From Streptomyces fagopyri (GTDB lineage Bacteria; Actinomycetota; Actinomycetes; Streptomycetales; Streptomycetaceae), in assembly GCF_009498275.1 (NCBI RefSeq), contig NZ_CP045643.1:3844001-3908000 (forward strand): a stretch of DNA of 64,000 nucleotides, read 5' to 3'. This document shows positions 24,966 through 34,780 of this stretch, in pieces (position 1 is the stretch's first letter; each line of letters starts with the position of its first letter). The position numbers and the translations under genes are program-made. The notes below the pieces were generated by a model. That model saw nothing but the letters and a program-made list of their open reading frames with translations, made no database searches and was not told the DNA's origin.

Positions 24966-25550
24966 TCAGCGTGCCGGCAGTGTGGAGTCCCGGTCCGCGG
25001 GCGCGCAGGCCTGCGGCGGGACGACCGCGCCCCCGAACGCGTACTCGCGCAGCTTGCGCCAGACGCTGTCGCTGCCCTGCTCGTAGAGGGCGAAGCCGGT
25101 GCACGGCCACTGGGCCTCGTAGGAGGCGAGCTCCTCGTAGGCCCGGTCCATCGCCGCTTCGTCGATGGCGTGCGCCACGGTGACGTGCGGGTGGTACGGG
25201 AAGTGGAGTTCTCGGGCCACCGGCCCCGACGTGTCCCTGACCTGCTTCTGCAGCCAGGTGCAGGCCTCGGCGCCCTCCGCGACCCGGACGTAGACGACGG
25301 GCGACAGCGGCCGGAAGGTGCCCGTGCCGCACAGCCGCATCGGGAAGGGACGTCCGGCGGCGGCGACCTCCAGGAGGTGCGCCTCGACCGCCGGCAGTGC
25401 CGAGGCGTCCACCTCCGTCGGAGGCAGCAGCGTGACGTGTGTGGGAATGTCACAAGCCGCGGGGTCCCCGAAGCCCGCGCGCCGCTCCTGGAGCAGGCTG
25501 CCATGAGGCTCCGGGACCGCGATCGACACTCCGATCGTTACGGTCCCCAC
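24966..25550 (-). CDS. 2H phosphoesterase / 2'-5' RNA ligase-like protein
   Basis: The 194-residue protein has the two HxT motifs that define the 2H phosphoesterase superfamily: HVTLLPP at about residue 38 and HVTVAHAID at about residue 122. Such enzymes open or form 2',3'- or 2',5'-phosphodiester bonds in RNA or cyclic nucleotides. The fold is well supported; the substrate is not known. It is a single gene convergent with the SDR gene, and a perfect 18-bp palindrome lies 31 bases upstream of its start. Confidence 0.85.
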   Translation of the reverse strand: MGTVTIGVSIAVPEPHGSLLQERRAGFGDPAACDIPTHVTLLPPTEVDASALPAVEAHLLEVAAAGRPFPMRLCGTGTFRPLSPVVYVRVAEGAEACTWLQKQVRDTSGPVARELHFPYHPHVTVAHAIDEAAMDRAYEELASYEAQWPCTGFALYEQGSDSVWRKLREYAFGGAVVPPQACAPADRDSTLPAR

Positions 25551-25581
25551 GTCGTCTCCTGTCGTTGTGTCGATGTCCGGT

Positions 25582-25599
25582 GTTCCTGCGCGCAGGAAC
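25582..25599. promoter_or_regulatory. Perfect 18-bp palindrome upstream of the 2H phosphoesterase gene
   Basis: GTTCCTGCGCGCAGGAAC reads the same on both strands. It sits 31 bases before the start of the 2H gene, where an operator would be expected, and downstream of the trpS 3' end on the other side. It may also act as a small hairpin terminator for trpS, although it lies over 100 bases past that stop. Confidence 0.5.
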
Positions 25600-25707
25600 G
25601 GCCACCGGTTCGGCTTCGACTGTACGGCGATACGGCCCGATACCGGCCGTCGTACCGGTGTTGCTCTCGTCTCGTACGCGCTGTCGAACGGTGTCGCGCG
25701 GGCGCCC

Positions 25708-27428
<1,721 letters not shown>

Positions 27429-27436
<8 letters not shown>

Positions 27437-28322
27437 GCCGCACAGGGGACAGGGCCCGGGGGCGTCCGGGGACCGGGAGACCCGCGAGGGCGCCCCGGGA
27501 CTCGCGGAGGAGTTGCGCGCGCTCGGACGGTCACTGACCGGGCCTGGCGGCTCCCGCGGCGAGTCGATGGCCGAGCGGGTGCTGGAGCGGATACTCGCCG
27601 AGCGGATCCCGGTCCCGGTGGCCGTCCGCCCGGGACCCGGTGAGCGTCTCCGCGCGGTGCGTCGCTGGGTGCGGCTCAGGGGGCGTGTGCTGACCGCGGG
27701 CCTGTGCGGTCTGCTGACGGTGCTCGTGCTCACGCCTCCGGTGCGCGCGGCGGTCGTCGACTGGTTCGGCTTCGGCGGGGTCGAGGTGCGGTACGACCCG
27801 TCGGCGGTGCCGTCGCCCGGGGCCGAGGTGCCGGGATGCGGCCCCTCGCTCACTCTGGCCGAGGCGGGGCGGCGGGCGGGGTTCGCGCCGCTCGTGCCGG
27901 ACGTCCTAGGGGTGCCGGACGCGGTGACGGTGACGCGGGACCCGAAGGTGCGGTTCCTGATGACCCTGTGCTGGCGCGAGCACGGACGCACGGTCCGGCT
28001 GGACGAGTATCCGGCCGGCCTGGACATCGGCTTCACCAAGACGGTGCGGGAGCCGCCGGAGTGGGTGCCGCTGGGCGTGGACGGGAGCGGGAGCGGGGGT
28101 GCGGACGCCGACTTCGGTGATCCGGCGTTGTGGTTCCCCCGGCCGCATCTGCTCAGCTTCTGGCTCGTCGACGCGTCCGGCGGCCGCGTGACGCGCTCGG
28201 AGCGGACCGCGGGACCCACCCTGCTGTGGACGCGCGGGGGCGAGGTGACCCTCCGTCTGGAGGGCGTGGCGTCGAAGGCCCGCGCGGTGGAGATCGCGCG
28301 GTCGCTGGACCCGCGGAAGTAG
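27429..28322 (+). CDS. Single-pass membrane protein, candidate anti-sigma factor
   Basis: The 297-residue protein has an 80-residue soluble N-terminus, one transmembrane helix (VLTAGLCGLLTVLVLTPPVR) and a 190-residue outer domain with a few cysteines. No zinc-binding anti-sigma motif is visible, so the role is inferred from position: its ATG at 27429 follows GGGAAGGGGG and overlaps the sigma stop by eight bases. A GTG at 27420 is an alternative start. The outer domain could sense a wall or envelope signal, but I do not recognise its fold. Confidence 0.75.
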
Positions 28323-28335
28323 CCGGGTGCGGAGC

Positions 28336-28371
28336 GGGAACCCGGGCGGGTCGAGCGGTGTACCAGAAGTG
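28336..28371 (+). promoter_or_regulatory. ECF-type promoter copy 2 (same sequence and spacing as copy 1)
   Basis: GGGAACC at 28336-28342 and GTGTACCAGAAGTG at 28358-28371 repeat the elements in front of the sigma gene, with the same 22-base offset. It lies 13 bases after the anti-sigma-like gene and points into the following membrane-protein gene, which would therefore belong to the same regulon. A small hairpin (GACAGCGG/CCGCTGTC, 28386-28405) follows in the leader. Confidence 0.68.
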
Positions 28372-28615
28372 ACACCGACGTGCGGGACAGCGGTGGCCCG
28401 CTGTCGCGGGACCTGTGAAACGGCCGGCCCGGATACGGGGGCGCGACAGACGGGAGACGTCCGCGGCAGGTGAGGACGGTGGGAGACGGTGCGGGTGGAC
28501 GGTGGGTGCAGACGGTGGGGGAAGTACCAGGACCTGCGGCGGGGCGCGCGCATCGGCTCGCAGCCGGGGAAGGGATGAGGGGGCGGTTCGGGCCTACGAG
28601 CGTCGGGGGGAACGG

Positions 28616-29884
28616 ATGAGGTGGCGGGTCCTGCGTGCGGGTGGCCGAGGGGGACGGATGGGCGGTCTGCCCCCTCGGGCGGGGATTCGGGACGGGGACG
28701 GGCGGACGGGATGCCGGGCAGACGACGGGACGGGATGCCGGGGTGCTCGGAGGGAACGCCGTCGCGACGAGGGAACGCGGTCGGACGACGAGCGCGCGAC
28801 GCGAGGGCGGGACGACGCATCGGACGCCGGCCGGGACGGGCGGACGGAACACCACGCGGACACGGGGGCGGAGGGCTGGCACGAGCGGACGGAACACCAC
28901 GCGGACACGGGGGCGGAGGGCTGGCACGAGCGGACGGAACACCACGCGGACACGGGGGCGGAGGGCTGGCACGGGCGGACGGAACACCACGCGGACACGG
29001 GGGCGGAGGGCTGGCACGAGTGGACGGATGAGGGGACCGACCACGACTGCGGCGAACGGACCGGGGGCCCGGACGGGCGGGCGGCGGGGCGGCGAGTGGG
29101 TCGGACGGCGTGGGGGCGGGCGAGCCGGGCGGCTCTGTGGCGCGAGGGGTGGACGGCCTGGTGGCGATGGGGGTGGCCGGAGTGGTCGGGTGGGCGTACG
29201 AGGTGGTGGTGGCCGCTCCTGGTGTCGCTGGTGCCGGTCGTGCTCGGCGCACCGGCGGCGCTCGCCTCGGCTCCCGGCACGACGGCCGCGCGGGCCGACA
29301 CACCCGACATGGCCGTGGTCGTCGCCGCAGGCACCGGGCACACCACCCTCCTGCACTCCGGGGACCGGGACTTCGCGCTGCTCTGGCGCCTCCTGACACC
29401 CCGGTTCACGGGCACGGAGAGAGTGCCCGACGCCTGGGCGGCGGGCGACTATCCGCCGGCGCGCGCCACGGTGATCTGGGGGATGACGGGCGTCGGAGGC
29501 TGGCCGCAGACGAGCCGGGCTCCCGGCGGAGACGTCGCCATGGAGCGTGAGGACCAGGTGTTCCTCGCGCCGGACGGCACTCCCTGGGTGCGGTCGGACC
29601 CCTCGCCGGACGTCGCTGACGACGACGTCCGTTGGCACCGGGCACCGCGCTCGGTGTTCGACCGGCTGGTGGAGCACGGAGGACCGTTCGGCCCGGGGAC
29701 CCCCGCGGTGCCTTCGGCGGAGCGGGACACCGCTCCGGCCGAGTCCGTGAAGTGGGCGGCGGCCGGACTGGCGGTGGGCCTGCTCGTCGGTGCGGGCGGC
29801 AGCCGTCTGATACGCCGCGCGGCGGCCCGGCACGACACTGCCGGACCGCCGCGGGAACCACGACAGGAACTGATCGACCTGTAA
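28616..29884 (+). CDS. Membrane-anchored protein of unknown function in the ECF locus, with an in-frame 45-bp repeat array
   Basis: The secure part begins near 29200 with a signal-like helix (WWWPLLVSLVPVVLGAPAAL). An outer domain follows (MAVVVAAGTGHTTLLHSGDR, VIWGMTGVGGWPQTSRAPGG, EREDQVFLAPDGTPWVRSDP) and a C-terminal helix and tail ending RQELIDL. Streptomyces homologues that I recall start near this helix. The frame upstream is open, Arg/Gly-rich, and contains four copies of a 15-residue unit. ATG 28616 is a possible start with G-rich upstream sequence; GTG 29096 is the conservative alternative. A matching ECF promoter at 28336 suggests control by the neighbouring sigma factor. Function unknown. 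Confidence 0.7.
   Translation: MRWRVLRAGGRGGRMGGLPPRAGIRDGDGRTGCRADDGTGCRGARRERRRDEGTRSDDERATRGRDDASDAGRDGRTEHHADTGAEGWHERTEHHADTGAEGWHERTEHHADTGAEGWHGRTEHHADTGAEGWHEWTDEGTDHDCGERTGGPDGRAAGRRVGRTAWGRASRAALWREGWTAWWRWGWPEWSGGRTRWWWPLLVSLVPVVLGAPAALASAPGTTAARADTPDMAVVVAAGTGHTTLLHSGDRDFALLWRLLTPRFTGTERVPDAWAAGDYPPARATVIWGMTGVGGWPQTSRAPGGDVAMEREDQVFLAPDGTPWVRSDPSPDVADDDVRWHRAPRSVFDRLVEHGGPFGPGTPAVPSAERDTAPAESVKWAAAGLAVGLLVGAGGSRLIRRAAARHDTAGPPREPRQELIDL
28841..29020 (+). repeat. Four perfect tandem copies of a 45-bp unit
   Basis: Units start at 28841, 28886, 28931 and 28976 and differ only at the last codon. Each encodes RTEHHADTGAEGWHE (or a one-residue variant) in the frame of the 28616-29884 gene. 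The period is a multiple of three and the third positions are GC-rich in that frame, which supports translation of the array. There are no spacers, so it is not a CRISPR. Confidence 0.9.
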
Positions 29885-29907
29885 AAACCGGCCGGCCCTG
29901 GGGCCGG
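29883..29907 (-). terminator. Intrinsic terminator of glyA with a five-T tract
   Basis: On the minus strand CCGGCC and GGCCGG form a stem followed by CCGG and TTTTT, just after the glyA stop at 29914. It overlaps the last bases of the convergent membrane-protein gene. A clear T-tract is uncommon in this genus. Confidence 0.7.
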
Positions 29908-29913
29908 AGAGGG

Positions 29914-31359
29914 TCAGCCGAGGTCGATCTCCGGGTAGAGCGGGAAGGGGGCCAGCAGGTCGGTGGCACGGTGCGCGATCTCGTCGGAGATCTTCGGGTC
30001 CAGGACGTGCTGGGCCTTGGACGGGTTGCCCTTGGCGGTGGTGCCCGGCTCGGCGACGGTGAGGACGCGGTCGATCAGACCGGCGATCTCGTCCATCTCG
30101 GCCGTCCCCAGACCACGGGTGGTCAGAGCGGGCGTACCGATGCGGATACCCGAGGTGTACCAGGCGCCGTTGGGATCGGCGGGGATGGCGTTGCGGTTGG
30201 TGACGATGCCCGAGTCGAGCAGCGCGGACTCGGCCTGGCGGCCGGTGAGGCCGTAGGAGGACGCGACGTCGATCAGGTTCAGGTGGTTGTCGGTGCCGCC
30301 GGTGACCAGCGTGGCGCCGCGGCGCATCAGACCCTCGGCGAGAGCGCGGGCGTTGTCGACGACGGCGCGGGCGTAGTCGCGGAACTCGGGTCGGCGGGCC
30401 TCGGCGAGCGCGACGGCCTTGGCGGCCATGACGTGCGGGAGGGGGCCGCCGAGGACCATCGGGCAGCCGCGGTCGACCTGCTCGGCGAGGGACTCGTCGC
30501 ACAGCACCATGCCGCCGCGCGGGCCCCGCAGCGACTTGTGGGTGGTGGTGGTGACGATCTGGGCGTGCGGGACCGGGTCGAAGTCTCCGGTGAGGACCTT
30601 GCCGGCGACGAGACCGGCGAAGTGCGCCATGTCGACCATCAGCGTCGCGCCGACCTCGTCGGCGATCTCCCGCATGATCCGGAAGTTCACCAGACGGGGG
30701 TAGGCGGAGTACCCGGCGACGAGGATCATCGGCTTGAACTCGCGGGCGGAGACGCGCAGGGCCTCGTAGTCGATGAGGCCGGTGGCGGGGTCGGTGCCGT
30801 AGGAACGCTGGTCGAACATCTTGCCGGAGATGTTCGGGCGGAAGCCGTGGGTGAGGTGACCGCCGGCGTCCAGGGACATGCCGAGCATGCGCTGGTTGCC
30901 GAAGGCCTGACGCAGTTCGGCCCAGTCGGCCTCGGAGAGGTCGTTGACATTGCGGACGCCGGCCTTGGCGAGGGCCGGGGCCTCGACGCGGGCGGCGAGG
31001 ACGGCCCAGAAGGCGACGAGGTTGGCGTCGATGCCGGAGTGCGGCTGGGCGTAGGCGTGCTCGGCGCCGAAGAGTTCGCGGGCGTGCTCGGCGGCGAGGG
31101 CCTCGACGGTGTCGACGTTGCGGCAGCCGGCGTAGAAGCGGCGGCCGACGGTGCCCTCCGCGTACTTGTCGCTGAACCAGTTCCCCATGGCCAGCAGAGT
31201 GGCCGGGGAGGCGTAGTTCTCGGACGCGATCAGCTTGAGCATGGCGCGCTGGTCGGCGACTTCCTGGCCGATGGCGTCCGCGACGCGGGGCTCCACGGCC
31301 CGGATCACGTCGAGGGCGCTGCGGAAGGCGGTGGACTCGGTGGACAGGGGCTCGGACAT
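29914..31359 (-). CDS. glyA: Serine hydroxymethyltransferase
   Basis: GlyA converts serine and tetrahydrofolate to glycine and methylene-tetrahydrofolate with pyridoxal phosphate. The 481-residue product has the PLP-lysine motif [14 protein letters not shown] (Lys near residue 275), the [10 protein letters not shown] substrate loop and [12 protein letters not shown]. It is longer than the usual 420 residues, as in the long actinobacterial form. The ATG at 31359 has GGAGG seven bases upstream. A ZTP riboswitch in the leader ties expression to one-carbon shortage, and purH, purN and folD lie in the same window. Confidence 0.96.
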   Translation of the reverse strand: MSEPLSTESTAFRSALDVIRAVEPRVADAIGQEVADQRAMLKLIASENYASPATLLAMGNWFSDKYAEGTVGRRFYAGCRNVDTVEALAAEHARELFGAEHAYAQPHSGIDANLVAFWAVLAARVEAPALAKAGVRNVNDLSEADWAELRQAFGNQRMLGMSLDAGGHLTHGFRPNISGKMFDQRSYGTDPATGLIDYEALRVSAREFKPMILVAGYSAYPRLVNFRIMREIADEVGATLMVDMAHFAGLVAGKVLTGDFDPVPHAQIVTTTTHKSLRGPRGGMVLCDESLAEQVDRGCPMVLGGPLPHVMAAKAVALAEARRPEFRDYARAVVDNARALAEGLMRRGATLVTGGTDNHLNLIDVASSYGLTGRQAESALLDSGIVTNRNAIPADPNGAWYTSGIRIGTPALTTRGLGTAEMDEIAGLIDRVLTVAEPGTTAKGNPSKAQHVLDPKISDEIAHRATDLLAPFPLYPEIDLG

Positions 31360-31391
31360 GACGGCCTCCGGACGTGGCGTTCGGCGTTCAC

Positions 31392-31472
31392 GGGTCGGCC
31401 CAGGCGCACGGCACACAGTTCACGGAGTCGCTCCCCGATGGTCGGTCCCATCCCAGCGCGCCAGTCACGGCT
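31392..31472 (-). ncRNA. ZTP (pfl) riboswitch upstream of glyA
   Basis: The minus-strand leader of glyA contains all conserved blocks of the pfl motif in order: GTGACTGGCG, then GGGACC and CATCGGGGAGCG, then a variable linker, then GCCGTGCGCCTGGGC. ZTP riboswitches sense the purine intermediates ZMP/ZTP, which build up when formyl-tetrahydrofolate is short, and turn on folate and purine genes. The aptamer ends about 35 bases before the start codon, close enough for control of the ribosome binding site or of early termination. The match was made by eye against the remembered consensus. Confidence 0.85.
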
Positions 31473-31527
31473 CCGCCGGTCAGCCTACCGGGCACGCCGG
31501 ATCACGGGCCACGCGGCGCTGCCGGCG

Positions 31528-31725
31528 AGCGCTCGCGGGCTGTGGGCGGGCGTGGACATCGCCCCGGCGTACGGGACGGGCCGTGAGGTCTGCGAGCAGC
31601 TCATGGACCGGGGAGTCCTGGTCAAGGACACCCACGGGCCGACGATCCGGATCGCCCCGCCGCTGGTGATCGGCGAGGAGGACCTGGACTGGGGGCTGGC
31701 GCAACCGCGTGGCGTCCTGGGTGTC
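31528..31725 (+). pseudogene. C-terminal remnant of ornithine aminotransferase (rocD-like)
   Basis: The plus strand encodes RGLWAGVDIAPAYGTGREVC, then a Met/Arg/Gly turn and KDTHGPTIRIAPPLVIGEED with LDWGLAQ, a clear match to the last 55 residues of actinobacterial ornithine aminotransferase. No start, PLP-lysine region or complete domain is present upstream, where the glyA leader lies instead. It is a decayed fragment and is probably not translated. Sequence after 31725 no longer matches and carries repeats. Confidence 0.75.
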
Positions 31726-31750
31726 TGGGGCGGCCGCGGCACCCCGGGGT

Positions 31751-31984
31751 GTCCCGTGATCCCCGGTGGGTCGGCGCGTGGTGCCGGACACGGTGCGCCG
31801 TACGGCGCAGGGCCGTCCCGTACGTGGCGTGTTCGGGCGATCCGGCGGGGCGGCGAGGTGCCGCCGGTGTCGGTCCGCGCGCACCGGGGACGGCGGGGCA
31901 GCGGTCGCGCGCCCACCGGGGACCGCGGGGCAGCGGTCGCGTGCCCGCGGGCTGTCCCGTGACGCCCGCCGGGGATCACGGGAC
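31751..31984. repeat. 16-bp inverted repeat enclosing a 32-bp direct duplication
   Basis: GTCCCGTGATCCCCGG at 31751-31766 has its exact reverse complement at 31969-31984. Between them a 32-bp unit (starting near 31878, core CACCGGGGACGGCGGGGCAG) is repeated from 31910 with a few changes. It lies between the rocD remnant and the glutathionylspermidine-synthase-like gene. No transposase or coding sequence is seen inside. Confidence 0.7.
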
Positions 31985-31989
31985 GGCCC

Positions 31990-33174
31990 TCAGAGGATCA
32001 CGTGGGGCAGGAAGCGGGCGTACTCGTCGGTGATCAGGCCTGCCGACTCGCGGATGCCGAGTCCCGCCGGTTCGTCCTCCACCACCCAGGCGCCGAGCAC
32101 GACGTGGTTGCCGTCGAAGGAGGGCAGCGGGGCCAGTTCCTGGTAGCAGCAGGGTTCGTCCCGCGGGACGGGGTCCGCGCCGGGTTCGTGGACGGTGACG
32201 CCGGCGCCCTCCCGGCCGAGCAGGGGCTTGGCGACGTATCCCGTGGTCGCGGCCAGCTCCCGCGGGCCGTCGAGGTGCGCGGCCAGCAGGTGGGGGTGGC
32301 CGGGATACAGCTCCCAGAGGACCGCCAGGAGCGCCTTGTTGCTGAGGAGCATCTTCCAGGCCGGTTCGATCCACATCGTGGAGCCCGTGCCGCCGCCGTT
32401 GTCGAGGGTGTCCAGGACGTGGTCGCCGAAGCGGTCGGTGGTGAGCCATTCCCAGGGGTACAGCTTGAAGCAGCCGCGGATGAACCGGAGCCGGTTGTCG
32501 ACGAAGCGGCCGGACAGGGGGTCCCAGCCGATCTCCTCGACCGATATCCAGTCGGTGTCGAGGCCCGCCTGTTCGGCGGTCTCCTTCAGATAGGCGACGG
32601 TCATCAGGTCCTCGCCGAGCTCGTCCTCCGCGGAGTGCGCGAAGTGCAGGGGGCTGCCCGGCGGGAGGAGGGAGGCCTGCTTGCGCCAGGCGGCGACGAG
32701 GCGTTCGTGCAGGGAGTTCCACTGGTCGGCGTCGGGGAAACGATCCTCCATCCAGAACCACTGGGGGCTCGCGGCCTCGACGAGCGAGGTCGGGGTGTCG
32801 GCGTTGTACTCCAGCAGTTTGGCGGGGCCCGTGCCGTCGTAGCGCAGGTCGAAGCGGCCGTAGACGGACGGGAGTTCGGCACGGCGGTGCCAGGCCTCGG
32901 CGACCGCCCGGACCACCCTCGGGTCGGTGATGCCGAGATCGGCGAAGCGGTTCTCCTCGACGATGTGCCCGGCCGCCGCGAGGCACATGCGGTGCAGTTC
33001 CGCGACGGTGTCCTCCAGCGCCTCGATCTCGGGGAGCGAGAAGGCGTAGTAGGCGCTCTCGTCCCAGTAGGGGCGCAGGGAGTCGTCCGGGTGGCGGGTC
33101 AACGGGTAGATGAGACCCTGCCGCTCGACGGTCTGCTGCCAGCCGGTACGGGGTTCGAGGAGATGACGTTCCAC
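31990..33174 (-). CDS. Glutathionylspermidine synthase-family protein (YgiC-like ATP-grasp)
   Basis: The 394-residue product matches the synthase domain of the glutathionylspermidine synthase family: YWDESAYYAFSLPEIEALED, RFDLRYDGTGPAKLLEYNAD, the ATP-grasp NGGGTGSTMWIEPAWKMLLS, and GYVAKPLLGREGAGVTV. It would make an amide bond using ATP, but actinobacteria lack trypanothione, so the substrate is unknown. The GTG at 33174 lacks a strong ribosome site. A small lipoprotein gene directly upstream gives an arrangement like E. coli ygiB-ygiC. Confidence 0.88.
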   Translation of the reverse strand: MERHLLEPRTGWQQTVERQGLIYPLTRHPDDSLRPYWDESAYYAFSLPEIEALEDTVAELHRMCLAAAGHIVEENRFADLGITDPRVVRAVAEAWHRRAELPSVYGRFDLRYDGTGPAKLLEYNADTPTSLVEAASPQWFWMEDRFPDADQWNSLHERLVAAWRKQASLLPPGSPLHFAHSAEDELGEDLMTVAYLKETAEQAGLDTDWISVEEIGWDPLSGRFVDNRLRFIRGCFKLYPWEWLTTDRFGDHVLDTLDNGGGTGSTMWIEPAWKMLLSNKALLAVLWELYPGHPHLLAAHLDGPRELAATTGYVAKPLLGREGAGVTVHEPGADPVPRDEPCCYQELAPLPSFDGNHVVLGAWVVEDEPAGLGIRESAGLITDEYARFLPHVIL

Positions 33175-33229
33175 GGTGTGAGGGTCCGATCGGGTGCGGG
33201 GCGGTACGGGTCGGGTGGCGTCGTGGCAC

Positions 33230-33586
33230 TCAGCCGCCGGAGCCGCCCTTTCCGCCCTTGCCGCCGCCGATGCCGCCGCGGTCCACGCCATGGCCGTGGC
33301 TGCCGCCTGAGGAGCCGGATCCCTTGCCCGGCTTGGTGAACGAGCCGCCGTCGATCCAGTTGCCCTTCTTCTCGCCGCCGTAGTACCAGGAGCCGTGTGT
33401 GGCGCCCTTCGTGGAGTTGCAGTTCTTGTCCGCGACGACCTCGTAGCCCTTGAGGGCCTGGTAGCTGTCGCGCTCGACACAGCGCTTGTCGGGGTCCGAG
33501 GAGCAGGCGGTGAGGGTCGCGGCGAGCAGCCCCATGCCGCCGAGCACGACCGTGCCGGAGCGCAGTCGCCGTCGTGTGTCCGCCAT
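33230..33586 (-). CDS. Small Gly-rich lipoprotein (YgiB-like partner)
   Basis: The 118-residue product has a signal peptide with a lipobox (LAATLTACSSD), a Cys-containing middle region (RCVERDSYQALKGYEVVADK, HGSWYYGGEKKGNWIDGG) and a Gly/Lys/His-rich tail ending GGKGGKGGSGG. It should be exported and lipid-anchored. It is 55 bases upstream of the ATP-grasp gene on the same strand, and the SYQ...G(S/N)WYYG pattern recalls YgiB proteins, although the match is loose. The role may be as partner or substrate of the synthase. Confidence 0.8.
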   Translation of the reverse strand: MADTRRRLRSGTVVLGGMGLLAATLTACSSDPDKRCVERDSYQALKGYEVVADKNCNSTKGATHGSWYYGGEKKGNWIDGGSFTKPGKGSGSSGGSHGHGVDRGGIGGGKGGKGGSGG

Positions 33587-33707
33587 GTTCGGTCCCCCGT
33601 GGTCCAGATCGAGTTCGTCCCGGCTCAGCGCCGGCGATCAGAGTAGAGACAGGTCGCGGCCGGTACGCGGTGGGCCCCTTCGATTCGGCTTCCCCTACAG
33701 TCACTTC

Positions 33708-34589
33708 GTGCTCTTTGGAATGATGTGCGCGCTTGGTGCGGCGGTCTGTTTCGGTACGGCGACGGTGTTGCAGGCCATCGCGGCACGGACGGCGGCCGAC
33801 ACCGGCACCGGTACCGGCGGTCCGGCCGGCGACGCGGCGCTGCTGCTTCGGGCACTGCGGCAGTGGCGGTATCTCGCGGGGCTGGCGCTGGACGGGCTCG
33901 GGTTCGTGTTCCAGATCGCGGCGCTGCGGTCGCTGCCCATCTACGCGGTGGGCGCGGCGCTGGCGTCGAGCCTCGCGGTGACGGCGGTGGTCGCGGCGAG
34001 GCTGCTGCGGGTGCGGCTCAGCGGGACGGAGTGGGCCGCGGTGGGGGTGGTGTGCGCGGGGCTGGGGATGCTCGGGCTGGCGTCGGGGGCCGAGGGGGAC
34101 CGGGCGGGCTCCACCGCGCTGAAGTACGCGATGCTCGGGACCGCGGTGCTGGTCCTGCTGCTGGGGCTGGTGGGCGGCCGGTTGTCGGGGCGCGGGCGGG
34201 CGCTGGTGCTCGGGCTCGGGGCGGGGTTCGGGTTCGGGGTGGTCGAGGTGTCCGTGCGCCTGATCGACGATCTCGCGCCGGGAACGCTGGTGCGCAATCC
34301 GGCGGTGTACGCGCTGCTGGTCGGCGGAGGTGCCGCGTTCCTGCTGCTGACCACGGCACTGCAACGCGGCTCGGTGACGACGGCGACCGCGGGCCTGGTG
34401 ATCGGCGAGACCATCGGGCCGGCCCTGGTGGGGGTGGTCTGGCTGGGCGACCGTACCCGGGAGGGGCTGGAGTGGCTGGCCGTGCTCGGGTTCCTGGTGG
34501 CGGTGGCGGGGGCACTGGCCCTGGCGCGGTTCGGGGAGGCCCCGGTGGAGGAGTCCGCGGTGGAGGACGCTCCTGTGAAGCAGGCCTGA
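33708..34589 (+). CDS. DMT-superfamily (EamA-like) transporter
   Basis: The 293-residue protein has about ten short transmembrane helices in two five-helix halves, the layout of drug/metabolite transporters. The signature-like segments are MCALGAAVCFGTATVLQAIA at the start and VIGETIGPALVGVVWLGDRT in the second half. Substrate unknown. TACAGT at 33696-33701 lies six bases before the GTG at 33708, so the message is probably leaderless, which fixes this start over the upstream open frame. Confidence 0.85.
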   Translation: MLFGMMCALGAAVCFGTATVLQAIAARTAADTGTGTGGPAGDAALLLRALRQWRYLAGLALDGLGFVFQIAALRSLPIYAVGAALASSLAVTAVVAARLLRVRLSGTEWAAVGVVCAGLGMLGLASGAEGDRAGSTALKYAMLGTAVLVLLLGLVGGRLSGRGRALVLGLGAGFGFGVVEVSVRLIDDLAPGTLVRNPAVYALLVGGGAAFLLLTTALQRGSVTTATAGLVIGETIGPALVGVVWLGDRTREGLEWLAVLGFLVAVAGALALARFGEAPVEESAVEDAPVKQA

Positions 34590-34780
34590 CCGTCCGGGCG
34601 GCGGGGCACGCCGTCGAAGATCTGAACACGGCGGGCGGGCCCGTCGTATTCGATGGCGTCAGACTCCCGGCCCTGTCCGCAAACCCCGGTCCGTGAACAG
34701 GAGAGCGGAACCCTCCCCGAAGAATCGACTCCCTTCCGCCGCTCGGGACCCAGCGCTCCCGACCCGAGGGAGGTGGGCGG

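Noticed and set aside
28841..29020. Possible CRISPR array
   Set aside because: The four 45-bp units are directly abutting with no spacers and are in a coding frame.
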